A stretch of DNA of 64,000 bases from Phycisphaerae bacterium (GTDB lineage: Bacteria; Planctomycetota; Phycisphaerae; UBA1845): assembly GCA_024102815.1 (NCBI GenBank), contig JAGFJJ010000048.1, positions 1-64,000 of the forward strand. Direction: 5' to 3'. Shown here piece after piece: positions 56,036 through 64,000 of the stretch. The translations under genes were made by a program, and so were the position numbers. Under the pieces are notes generated by a model. It saw nothing but the letters and a program-made list of their open reading frames with translations. It made no database searches and was not told the origin of the DNA. Positions within the stretch are counted from its first letter, which is position 1. Each line of letters opens with the position of its first letter.

Positions 56036-56192
56036 CCCGACCACAACCATCGCCGGGCGAACATCCTGCCGGCCGCCGCCGAACCGGGCTTCACGACGAT
56101 CCGATCTCCTGCTGCGTCGGACTCGCGTGGACGTTCGCGCCCTCGCGGGGTATCGTCGCCGCCCGCTTGGCGCGTCCGAGGGAGGGTTCGAT

Positions 56193-57197
56193 TTGACTCG
56201 GCGGGAGCTAGTCCAACGGCTGATCTTTGGTTCGGCGGCCATCGCCGTGGTTCTCGGTGTCTTCATCGCCGACGCGGCGATGGCGTCCTGGGCCGCGTCA
56301 CAGGAGGGCTTCGGCGCACGGCTGCTTCGCCAAGGCAGCACGGTGATCCTCGTGTCCGCGTTGGTTTTTCTTTCCGGGGCGATGGAGTTCGCCGCTATTC
56401 TCCGGACCGAGGGCGCGCAGCCCCACACCCGATTCGCCTGCTTCATTGTCACACTCCTGGTGATCTCCCCGTGGATGATCGCCGCTTCGGCGCCGTCCGA
56501 TACGCCGGCCGTTCGCCTGCTCCTCCGAATGGAGTCGATCTTGGTTCTGGCACTCGCCGGAACATCATTGCTCACCGTCGCTCACCGGCAGACGGACAAC
56601 GTTCTCCGCGACACGGCCGCGACATGGATGATCATTCTGTATGCGGGCTTCCTGGGCTCTTTCGCCACGCGCTTGCGCTGCTCGCCGGGGCTACCCGTAA
56701 ACGAGGGGCTCTGGATGCTGCTCCTCGTCGTGCTTTTGGCGAAAGTGACCGACATCGGCGCCTTGTTCATTGGCTCCGCCTGGGGGCGGCACAAGCTCAT
56801 TACGCGAATCAGCCCAGCCAAGTCTGTGGAGGGCGCCGTCGGGGGCTTGCTCGCCAGCATCGTGCTGGTGCTGGTTCTGGTCGGAATCGGCACAGCCCTC
56901 GGCCCGAAATCAACGGAAACGGCAGATGCTGGTTGGGGGCTCATCGGCGCTCTTCAAACGTTGGCGGGAGACTCGCTCGCTGGCGGGTTGGCCTGGGGGG
57001 CCTTGCTCGGGGGTGTAGTCTCGGCATTTGCGCAGCTGGGCGACTTATTAGAGTCCAGCTTCAAGCGAGACGTCGGCGCCAAGGACTCAGGTAAAGTGCT
57101 ACCGCAACTCGGAGGGGTCCTGGATTTGGTCGACAGTTTGATACTGGCTTTGCCAATCGCTTGGCTTCTCCTGACTCTTGCGGGTATCGTGGCATAG
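56193..57197 (+). CDS. cdsA: Phosphatidate cytidylyltransferase
   Basis: 334 residues. It has about eight membrane helices and the CdsA signature near the C-terminus (GDLLESSFKRDVGAKDSGKV, then LGGVLDLVDSL) with its paired acidic residues. The enzyme makes CDP-diacylglycerol from CTP and phosphatidate in the inner membrane. I set the start at the TTG at 56193 because GGAGGG lies 6 bases before it. The frame is open back to 56127 without a better start. Confidence 0.92.
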   Translation: MTRRELVQRLIFGSAAIAVVLGVFIADAAMASWAASQEGFGARLLRQGSTVILVSALVFLSGAMEFAAILRTEGAQPHTRFACFIVTLLVISPWMIAASAPSDTPAVRLLLRMESILVLALAGTSLLTVAHRQTDNVLRDTAATWMIILYAGFLGSFATRLRCSPGLPVNEGLWMLLLVVLLAKVTDIGALFIGSAWGRHKLITRISPAKSVEGAVGGLLASIVLVLVLVGIGTALGPKSTETADAGWGLIGALQTLAGDSLAGGLAWGALLGGVVSAFAQLGDLLESSFKRDVGAKDSGKVLPQLGGVLDLVDSLILALPIAWLLLTLAGIVA

Positions 57198-57307
57198 GAT
57201 ACGGGGGAGGTGGCCGGGCCTCTGACGCTCAGGCTCGGTCGTGTTACGCCTCGGTGCTTTGGAGCGAATGGTCTATGGAAAATCGCCCACAGCGGCAAGC
57301 ATAGCTC

Positions 57308-58249
57308 GTGGAACTGGCCGTTCCGATCGACGATACCACCCGGCGTCAAACGCTCTTCGGTAATACCGACCGTAATCTGCGCCTGATCCGCGCGGCGTTC
57401 GACGTGCGCATCACTGCCCGCGACGGGACCATTTACGTCAACGGTGATGATGAGGCTGTGCATCGCGCCGCCCGGGTGCTGGATGAAATGCAGCGGCTGA
57501 TCTCGGGCGGGCGGGAAATCAGTGACGAGCAGGTCGACGAGTTGATCGCCCGGTTCCGGACGGAAGGGCAGGAAGACACCGCGGCGATCGAGGTGTTTCT
57601 GCCGTCCGCGTCGATTGTCCCCAAGGGTGAGGGGCAATCGAAATACGTAGATGCGATCCGCCGTCATGACCTGACGTTCTGCGCCGGCCCGGCGGGCACG
57701 GGAAAGACCTATTTGGCCGTTGCGCTGGCGGTATCCATGCTCAAGCGGCATCGGATCAAGCGGATCATCCTCGCCCGCCCGGCGGTCGAAGCGGGCGAGA
57801 AGCTCGGCTTTTTGCCGGGGGACATGCAGGCGAAAGTTAACCCGTATCTGCGGCCGCTGTTCGACGCGATGCATGACATGATGACGTTTGAGCAGATCAA
57901 GCGTTTCATGCAGACCGACGTGGTCGAGGTCGTGCCGCTGGCGTTCATGCGGGGACGAACACTGAATCACGCGGCCATCATTCTGGACGAGGCGCAGAAC
58001 GCGACCACCAACCAGATGCTGATGTTCCTGACGCGGCTGGGACATGACAGCAAGATGATCGTGACGGGGGATGACAGTCAGAGTGACTTGCCTTCGGGGG
58101 ACCCGAGCGGTTTTCATGATGCCCTCCGGCGGTTAGAGGGCGTGGACGGCGTGGCCCTTGTGCGGCTGTCCAAACAGGACATTGTGCGGCACGCACTGGT
58201 CCAGCGCGTCGTGGAGGCCTACGGTCGAACGGCGAATTCAGTCCGATAA
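57308..58249 (+). CDS. phoH: PhoH-family ATPase
   Basis: 313 residues from a GTG at 57308. Walker A GPAGTGKT at residues 127-134, Walker B IILDEAQN, and the PhoH signature motifs ILARPAVEAGEKLGFLPGD and MIVTGDDSQ. PhoH-like proteins are cytoplasmic RNA-associated ATPases, often encoded next to ybeY, as here. It is followed by the 7TM-HD gene after 163 bases without a clear terminator. Confidence 0.95.
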   Translation: MELAVPIDDTTRRQTLFGNTDRNLRLIRAAFDVRITARDGTIYVNGDDEAVHRAARVLDEMQRLISGGREISDEQVDELIARFRTEGQEDTAAIEVFLPSASIVPKGEGQSKYVDAIRRHDLTFCAGPAGTGKTYLAVALAVSMLKRHRIKRIILARPAVEAGEKLGFLPGDMQAKVNPYLRPLFDAMHDMMTFEQIKRFMQTDVVEVVPLAFMRGRTLNHAAIILDEAQNATTNQMLMFLTRLGHDSKMIVTGDDSQSDLPSGDPSGFHDALRRLEGVDGVALVRLSKQDIVRHALVQRVVEAYGRTANSVR

Positions 58250-58412
58250 CCTCCGTCAATGGAGAGCGCACAGAGCCCGTGCGAGGCGGCGATACGATTG
58301 ACCCGATAGGGTATAGGTGGTGCAGGTGCGGGGCCACCTTGACCCGGGGCGGAAACGCCGTTCGTCGCAAGCCCGACCCGGGTGAGAACGCCACAACAGG
58401 ATATCGAGCCCT

Positions 58413-60794
58413 ATGTTTGGATGGTCGAGCAAGCCGAAAAGCCGGCGCCAACAGGTGCGCGAACAACGCGTCCAGAAGATGGGCGACACGAGGTTGCGGC
58501 TGCGCGGCTGGCTGCTGAGCTGGCGATTTCTGGGAAGCCTGGCTTTCGTTCTGGCCACGGCGGCGATTGGATTCGTCGGCGCCTCCGCGCTGCCTTTCGC
58601 GGCGGGGCAGCGGATCGAGTACCCGCTCTATGCTGCCGTGGACTTCCAGATACCCGATCCGGTGCGGACCAAGGCGAACGAACAATCCGCACAGGCGTCC
58701 ACGCCGAGTTACTACCGGTGGAATGCTCCGGGGGTAACGCGGGACCGCATCAAAGCGGATCTGCGGAGTTTGTACGAAGCCGCCGCCGCCGCCCAGTCGT
58801 TCGATGAATTCGCCAAAGCGGTCGAGCCGTTCGGCGTCCAGCCGGATGCTTCCATCTACGAGCGGTTCAAATCGCTCGCCAACATGCCCGAGAACCTCGG
58901 CCGGGAGCGATTTTTCCGGTGGATCGACGAGATGGACTTTGACCACGAGTTCGTGGTTCGCGGACTGCTGAAGGAACCGCGCACGCCGTCCAGTACGGCC
59001 GAGTACATCATCCTCGAGGAGACGAACGACCAGGGGCAGACCGTCCAGCGGGAGATTCGCCTCACCGAACTGGTTCGAATCGAGAACGAAAAAGCGCTCG
59101 CGGGTAGTGCGGCTGCCCTGAGCAAGCCGTTCCTGACGGCGCTGCGCCCCGCGGTGGAAGCGATCATCCTGCGCACGTTGCGCGACCAGCCCACGATCGT
59201 CTACAACGCGGAGCGCACACAGGAGAAGATGCGCGAAGCCAAGGATGCGACCCCCCAGGCCGTGGCTGTCTTTGAGCGCGGCAAACCGCTGGTCACGGTT
59301 GTCCCCGGCATCCTGGGATCGGAAGAGCTGAATCTGCTCCGGGCCCATCATCAGGCCTACAGGGCATTCCTGCGTGAACACCTTCCGGACACCGCCGAAT
59401 TCGCCGCACAGCGGTCGCTGCAAAGTGAGCTTCGCTTGCGCGAGTGGTTGCGGCAGGCGGGCATGAGCGCCCTGCTGGGCTTTCTGGCCATTGGAACGCT
59501 CCTGTACACGGCGATGCATCAGCGGGACGTGCTCGAAAACCGTCCAAGCATGGTGAGCTTTGCGACGCTCATTGTCGGCACGGTGCTGGTCTCCCGCCTG
59601 ATGCACCTTCAGTGGCCGCAGATCGGAGAACTGGTCCTGTTGCCGGCGCTTCTGGCGGCGAGCATTCTCGCGATCGTATTTCCGCGGCGGTTTGCTCTCG
59701 GCGCCATCTGCATCGTGGCGCTGATGGTGACGATTGCCTCGCGGGGCGGGATTGGATTCCTGTTGGCGCTGCTGACCGGCGTCACGGCAACGGTGTTCCA
59801 GTTGAATGAGATTCGCAACCGCACACGCATCATCACGGCCGGGGCTCTGACCGCCCTGGCGATCATCTTCGTAACCATCGCCGCCGGGCTTCAGGAGGGT
59901 CATGCCCGGGAGTACCTGATCAACAGCACGCTGGCCGCAGGGGCGAGCGCCATGCTCGCGGCGTTTTTCGTATCCGGGTTGCTGCCATTTATCGAACGGA
60001 TCTTCGGCGTGGCCACATCGCTGACCCTGCTGGAGTGGCGTGATCCCACGCGGAAGCTTCTCCAATTGCTCGCCCAGGAAGCGCCGGGCACCTACAACCA
60101 CAGCCTTGTCCTGGGAACCCTGGCTCAATCCGCCTGTGAGCGGATCGGGGCCAACGCCCTGCTCGCCCAGGTCGGCGCGCTCTATCACGACATCGGGAAG
60201 ATCCCCAAGGCCGAGTACTTCACGGAAAACCAGGAAGGGCGAACGAACCGCCACGAGCATCTCGCCCCGACGATGAGCCTCCTGATCATCCTCGGGCACG
60301 TGAAAGACGGCATCGAGATGGCCAAGGAGTACAAGCTCCCTCTGGTGCTACGGCGGTTCATTGAAGAGCACCACGGCACCTGCGTTGTTCGCTATTTTCA
60401 CCACGTTGCGAGCGAGAAACAGCCCCAGATTGCCACCGGACGACACGATCGGGAGGTCTCCGAGGCCGAGTTCCGTTATCCGGGCCCCAAGCCACACACC
60501 AAGGAATCGGCGGTGATTATGCTGGCCGACGGCGTCGAGGGTGCGGTCCGCTCCCTGAAGGATCCAACTGTTGGTCGGATCGAGAGCACCGTGCACAACA
60601 TCGTGCAGGATCGCCTCTCCGACGGCCAATTCGGCGATTGCGACATTACCATGCGGGAAATTCGCCTGGTTGAGGAATCTCTGGTCAAGAGTTTGTGCAG
60701 CATTTATCATGGCCGGGTAGCCTATCCGCGGTCGTCCAAGGGGCCGGCGACGGTACCGGCGTTGCGCGAAGAGCCGAAACGGCTCAGCGGTTGA
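58413..60794 (+). CDS. PgpH-like 7TM-HD phosphodiesterase
   Basis: 793 residues. An N-terminal helix (GSLAFVLATAAIGFVGASAL), a large extracellular 7TMR-HDED region (about 70-345), then seven membrane helices (SALLGFLAIGTLLYTAM to LAAFFVSGLLPFIERIFG) and a cytoplasmic HD domain (PGTYNHSLVLGTLAQSA, VGALYHDIGKIPKAEYF, RHEHLAPTMSLLIIL, FIEEHHGT). The architecture is that of Listeria PgpH, which hydrolyses cyclic di-AMP in response to an outside signal. Its place between phoH and ybeY is the usual one. A role in c-di-AMP turnover is likely. Confidence 0.93.
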   Translation: MFGWSSKPKSRRQQVREQRVQKMGDTRLRLRGWLLSWRFLGSLAFVLATAAIGFVGASALPFAAGQRIEYPLYAAVDFQIPDPVRTKANEQSAQASTPSYYRWNAPGVTRDRIKADLRSLYEAAAAAQSFDEFAKAVEPFGVQPDASIYERFKSLANMPENLGRERFFRWIDEMDFDHEFVVRGLLKEPRTPSSTAEYIILEETNDQGQTVQREIRLTELVRIENEKALAGSAAALSKPFLTALRPAVEAIILRTLRDQPTIVYNAERTQEKMREAKDATPQAVAVFERGKPLVTVVPGILGSEELNLLRAHHQAYRAFLREHLPDTAEFAAQRSLQSELRLREWLRQAGMSALLGFLAIGTLLYTAMHQRDVLENRPSMVSFATLIVGTVLVSRLMHLQWPQIGELVLLPALLAASILAIVFPRRFALGAICIVALMVTIASRGGIGFLLALLTGVTATVFQLNEIRNRTRIITAGALTALAIIFVTIAAGLQEGHAREYLINSTLAAGASAMLAAFFVSGLLPFIERIFGVATSLTLLEWRDPTRKLLQLLAQEAPGTYNHSLVLGTLAQSACERIGANALLAQVGALYHDIGKIPKAEYFTENQEGRTNRHEHLAPTMSLLIILGHVKDGIEMAKEYKLPLVLRRFIEEHHGTCVVRYFHHVASEKQPQIATGRHDREVSEAEFRYPGPKPHTKESAVIMLADGVEGAVRSLKDPTVGRIESTVHNIVQDRLSDGQFGDCDITMREIRLVEESLVKSLCSIYHGRVAYPRSSKGPATVPALREEPKRLSG

Positions 60795-60818
60795 TGGGAA
60801 TGACCGTCCCGAGGGGCG

Positions 60819-61307
60819 ATGGACGACGATCCTGCGTACCAACTTGTCGTGATCCGCGAGACAGCCGACCTACCTGCGGCAGAGGCGTCGATCCTTGCGG
60901 CACTCCGCGCCGCACTGGCACGCCATGGCGTTACCCGAGCAGACGTGAATATCGTGCTCGTTGATGATCGGCGGATCGCCCAGCTCAACGAGGTTCACCT
61001 CCAGCACATCGGCCCGACCGATGTCATCACGTTTGACCTTCGCGATGAGCCCGTCCGTAACGGTGCGGAACGCCCCAAAAAAATCGAGGGGGAAATCGTT
61101 CTCTCGGTCGAGACCGCGGCGCGCGAGGCGGCACAGCGGGGGCATGCGCCCGAATCCGAGGCGGCGCTGTATGCCGTGCACGGCGTCCTCCACCTGCTCG
61201 GCTATGACGATGCTGACGACGAACAGGCTCGGCGGATGCACGCCGAAGAGGACGAGGTACTGGCGGCCTCCGGCTTGGGGAGGATCTACGGCGGCGCAAA
61301 TTCATGA
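60819..61307 (+). CDS. ybeY: Endoribonuclease YbeY
   Basis: 162 residues. Zinc-site region HGVLHLLGYDDADDEQARRM, with the third ligand of the standard HGxLHLxGYDH motif replaced by Asp. Upstream are the LNEVHLQHIGPTDVITFDL and GEIVLSVETA motifs of the family. YbeY matures 16S rRNA and participates in ribosome quality control. GAGGGG lies very close to the ATG at 60819. The stop overlaps the next gene's start (ATGA). Confidence 0.92.
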   Translation: MDDDPAYQLVVIRETADLPAAEASILAALRAALARHGVTRADVNIVLVDDRRIAQLNEVHLQHIGPTDVITFDLRDEPVRNGAERPKKIEGEIVLSVETAAREAAQRGHAPESEAALYAVHGVLHLLGYDDADDEQARRMHAEEDEVLAASGLGRIYGGANS

Positions 61308-62020
61308 GAGTGGCGCTGGTCCAACTGGAACTTGAAGGGCGGAGTCGCGCCGCCAACCTGCAACGGCTGACTCGAGCCATTGATGCCGCAGCGGGCAGCG
61401 AATCCCCGCCCGACCTGATCGTTCTGCCTGGAGCATTGGATACCGGCGGAGGTCAACCGAGCCGGAGCATCCTTCCTGCGGCGATGACGGCCGTTCGCGA
61501 GACGATCTCCTGGAAGGCTCGCGAATGGGGCGTGTATGTTGCTGCGGGTCTGCATGCAGCGATTGCCGACGTTTGGGCCCCCTGCGCGGCGGTGTTCGAT
61601 CCCGACGGGGACGTTGTGGCCGCGACCGCAGATCTTTTTGTCGGCGGGCCTGTGGGATCGACGGCGATTCCGGTCGTGCGGCTGGTGCCGGAGGGGAACA
61701 TCGGCGTATGGGATCTGGCTCTGGAGGCGGACGATCCGCCCTTCGAAGGCGATTCCGCGGTGGTCGCTGTCCCATTGCACGGACATATTTCAGTGGGGCA
61801 TTGGCGGCGATGGGAAAGTGCGGCCCGGGCATTGCCGGGTGTTCATTGGGCCCTGGTCAGCGCGGCCGGATCAAGAGCTTCGACGCGTACGGTCGCGGCA
61901 CGGACAGCGATGTACTGCGGCGCGGATGTGATCGCGGCGGCGGCGGACGAGGCGGAGGCGACGATCATGGTGGACATCGAGCCGGCCGCACCGCCGGCCG
62001 CGGGAGTCAATGGTGATTAA
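61304..62020 (+). CDS. Nitrilase-fold protein lacking the catalytic triad
   Basis: 238 residues. The N-terminus (MRVALVQLELEGRSRAANLQRL, then PPDLIVLPGAL) and the body (REWGVYVAAGLHAAI, AAVFDPDGDVVAATADLFVG) follow the carbon-nitrogen hydrolase fold. The catalytic Glu of LPE is Gly here, the Lys region is absent, and the usual Cys after the VPLHG strand is missing (HISVGHWRRW). It is probably not a hydrolase, and a structural or regulatory role is possible. It overlaps ybeY by 4 bases and CNNM by 11, so it belongs to the same transcript. Confidence 0.75.
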   Translation: MRVALVQLELEGRSRAANLQRLTRAIDAAAGSESPPDLIVLPGALDTGGGQPSRSILPAAMTAVRETISWKAREWGVYVAAGLHAAIADVWAPCAAVFDPDGDVVAATADLFVGGPVGSTAIPVVRLVPEGNIGVWDLALEADDPPFEGDSAVVAVPLHGHISVGHWRRWESAARALPGVHWALVSAAGSRASTRTVAARTAMYCGADVIAAAADEAEATIMVDIEPAAPPAAGVNGD

Positions 62021-63296
62021 CTGGTCACCGTGGGTGGGGCTGATTTCACTGGGGGCGCTGATGTTGTTCACGGCCCTGAATCTTGCCCTGCGCAGTCCCG
62101 CGCGAGCGCGACTTGGCGAGCAATTCGAGAAACGCGGGCGGGAAACGGCGTTCGAGGTTTTTGCCTTACGACGATCGCAGTACATCCTGGCCACGGCCAT
62201 CCTTCGGGCGGCGACGGTCATCGCCCTGTTCGTGGCGATCCTGGATTACGTAGGCGTGTTCGATGCCGAGGCGCAGTTATGGCAGACGCTGGCGGCCAGC
62301 GGTGCCGCCTGGCTTCTCGTGCTGATCGTGGGCGTCGCGATTCCGTCGGCATGGGCCAAGTACGCGGGTGACCAGTTGATCATCGCCACGCTGCCTCTTC
62401 TGGAGGCGGCCCGTCTGGGGTGCTACCCGCTGATCATCGTGCTGGAGCTTTTCGATCCGTTCGTACGGCGTCTGGCGGGCGTGCCGGTGCGCGACGCGGC
62501 CTACTTTGCACAGGAATTCGAGCAGGAAATCCTCAACGCCGTGAGCGAAGGCGAGCGGCACGGCGCGGTCGACGAGGAAGAGGCGGAGATGATCGAGTCG
62601 GTCATCGAGCTGGGCGATCGCACGGTCGAGGAGATCATGACGCCGCGCACGGACATTGTCGCCCTTCCCAGGGATGCCGACCTTGCGACGGTATTGGACA
62701 CGATCCGCCAGAAGGGTCATTCACGCGTTCCCGTGTTCGACGAAACGATCGATCACGTGCTGGGGGTCCTGTATGCGAAGGACCTGCTGCGGCGCGATGA
62801 ATCGCGCCCATTCCAGTTGACCACCGTGATGCGCGAGGCACTGTTTATTCCGGAATCCAAACCGGTCCGGGAGCTGCTCCGCGAATTCCAACAGAAGCGG
62901 GTGCATATTGCGGTCGTGCTGGACGAATACGGCGGCACGGCCGGGCTCGTAACGATCGAGGATATCCTGGAAGAACTCGTCGGGGACATCACGGACGAGT
63001 ACGATACGAGTAAGCCGGCGGAACTGGTCCAAGTGGACGAACACACGGCCGAGGTGGACGCGCGGATGCGCGTGGACGAGCTCAACGACGAGTTGGATAT
63101 CGAACTTCCGGACGAGGAGGATTTCGAGACGATCGGCGGATTTGTATTTTCCAAGTTGGGTCGAATCCCGTCAGTTGGGGAGAAGGTCGAGCACGACAAC
63201 GTGACCGTGCGGGTCATCGCGGCGGACGCGCGGCGGATCCTCCGGGTTCGCCTGGAGATTTCACCGGCGGAACAGGCCAACCAGGTCGCCGGATAG
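62010..63296 (+). CDS. CNNM/CorC-family transporter-associated protein
   Basis: 428 residues. Several N-terminal membrane helices (WVGLISLGALMLFTALNLAL, AAWLLVLIVGVAIP) are followed by a CBS-domain pair (VIELGDRTVEEIMTPRTDIVAL, SRVPVFDETIDHVLGVLYAKDLL, VLDEYGGTAGLVTIEDILEELVG) and a CorC/HlyC C-terminal domain (TIGGFVFSKLGRIPSVGE). Related proteins export magnesium. Its first helical domain is shorter than a full CNNM domain. It overlaps the preceding gene by 11 bases. Confidence 0.9.
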   Translation: MVINWSPWVGLISLGALMLFTALNLALRSPARARLGEQFEKRGRETAFEVFALRRSQYILATAILRAATVIALFVAILDYVGVFDAEAQLWQTLAASGAAWLLVLIVGVAIPSAWAKYAGDQLIIATLPLLEAARLGCYPLIIVLELFDPFVRRLAGVPVRDAAYFAQEFEQEILNAVSEGERHGAVDEEEAEMIESVIELGDRTVEEIMTPRTDIVALPRDADLATVLDTIRQKGHSRVPVFDETIDHVLGVLYAKDLLRRDESRPFQLTTVMREALFIPESKPVRELLREFQQKRVHIAVVLDEYGGTAGLVTIEDILEELVGDITDEYDTSKPAELVQVDEHTAEVDARMRVDELNDELDIELPDEEDFETIGGFVFSKLGRIPSVGEKVEHDNVTVRVIAADARRILRVRLEISPAEQANQVAG

Positions 63297-63329
63297 ACCA
63301 GGGTTTATAGAATCCGGGAGTCGTCGACG

Positions 63330-64000
63330 TGGGAAACACGATTCAGCGCATCCACGAACTGGGCCAGTCGGTCTGGATCGACAACCTTTCGCGGGGCATG
63401 ATCACCACGGGAGAGCTTCTCGAGCTCATCGAACGCGGGGTCGTCGGGGTCACCTCCAACCCCACGATCTTCAAGAAGTCCATCACGTCCGGACACGACT
63501 ATGATGTGCTGTTCGATCAGGTGTCGACAACGCTTCGCGAGCCATTGGCCCTTTATGAGGCGATGGTCTTTCCGGACATTGCCGGCGCCGCCGACATCCT
63601 TCGGCCGGTGTTCGATCGGACCCACGGCGTGGACGGATTCGTAAGCCTGGAAGTCAATCCCCGCCTGGCTTACGACACCGAGGCTACGATCGGCGAGGCG
63701 AGGCGGCTGTTTCGGACCCTGAATCGCCCCAACGTCATGATCAAAGTGCCCGCAACGCAAGAAGGGATCCCGGCCGTCGAGACGTTGATCGGCGAGGGCA
63801 TCAACGTGAATGTCACGCTCATCTTCGGATTGGGTGTTTATGAGCGCGTGATGGACGCCTACCTTGCCGGGCTGGAAGGGTTTGACGCCGCGGGCGGTGA
63901 CCTTGCGAGCGTCGCTTCGGTCGCCTCCTTCTTCGTCAGCCGGGTGGATACTGCGGTGGACAAGCTGCTGCAGGGCAGGAGCGTTGAAGGGGCGGACGTC
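63330..64000 (+). CDS. tal: Transaldolase (3' end cut by window)
   Basis: At least 223 residues from a GTG at 63330. It has the transaldolase hallmarks: QSVWIDNLSRGMI, GVTSNPTIFKKSI, VSLEVNPRLAYDT, and the Schiff-base lysine in NVMIKVPATQEGI. NVTLIFGLGVYERVMDAYL and SVASFFVSRVDTAVD follow. This is the long bacterial form (Tal type with a possible glucose-6-phosphate isomerase fusion), but the end lies outside the window. It acts in the pentose phosphate pathway. Confidence 0.95.

Noticed and set aside
1..64000. tRNA, rRNA, insertion sequences, attachment sites and prophage genes
   Set aside because: I looked for T-loop motifs, transposase motifs and integrase motifs and saw none.

Overview
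The window is a GC-rich bacterial chromosome segment from what looks like a planctomycete, probably of the Phycisphaerae type. That is an inference from gene content: PEP-CTERM and VPLPA-CTERM surface proteins, dockerin-like EF-hand modules of the form common in that group, CC-x(4-5)-C repeat proteins, an ExbB/ExbD/ExbD/von Willebrand A operon, and a PhoH / 7TM-HD / YbeY / CNNM cluster. I saw no rRNA, tRNA, insertion sequence, prophage or CRISPR array.

Bases 1-18206 (minus strand) hold one tightly packed polyketide / polyunsaturated-fatty-acid-synthase-like operon. A 2773-residue protein carries two nitronate-monooxygenase-like (PfaD-like) domains, KS, AT, ACP, KR and DH. A 1839-residue protein carries KS, AT, ACP, DH and its own phosphopantetheinyl transferase. 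They are followed by a free acyl carrier protein, an alkaline-phosphatase-superfamily phosphodiesterase and an alpha/beta hydrolase. Start and stop codons overlap at most junctions. A secreted propeller-like protein runs off the window edge. Bases 18404-27336 are a block of exported proteins: a BACON/InlB-repeat protein, two related beta-sandwich proteins, a 17-repeat cysteine-rich protein and a PEP-CTERM protein. An SDR oxidoreductase lies among them.

Bases 27748-34938 (mostly plus) hold a small coiled-coil protein followed by a structured RNA candidate, a triheme cytochrome c peroxidase (minus strand), glutamate dehydrogenase behind a near-perfect sigma-54 promoter, tgt-yajC, and a rhodanese-like gene. 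The rhodanese gene is read here as a selenoprotein, with an in-frame TGA followed by a bacterial-SECIS-like hairpin. Bases 34986-43853 (minus) hold a NUDIX protein whose Nudix region contains a dispersed palindromic repeat, a zinc ribbon, an isochorismatase-like hydrolase, and a six-gene operon VWA / TPR / ExbB / ExbD / ExbD / TPR, likely an envelope complex driven by proton motive force.

Bases 44212-55371 carry exported and membrane proteins: a VPLPA-CTERM protein with a probable internal thioester domain, a GT-C-like membrane protein, a DCC-lipase-maturation-factor fusion, an M1 metallopeptidase with dockerin-like modules, a dGTPase and a HIT protein. Bases 55523-64000 (plus) are a housekeeping run: Fur, CdsA, PhoH, 7TM-HD phosphodiesterase, YbeY, a nitrilase-fold protein that has lost its catalytic triad, a CNNM/CorC protein and a truncated transaldolase.
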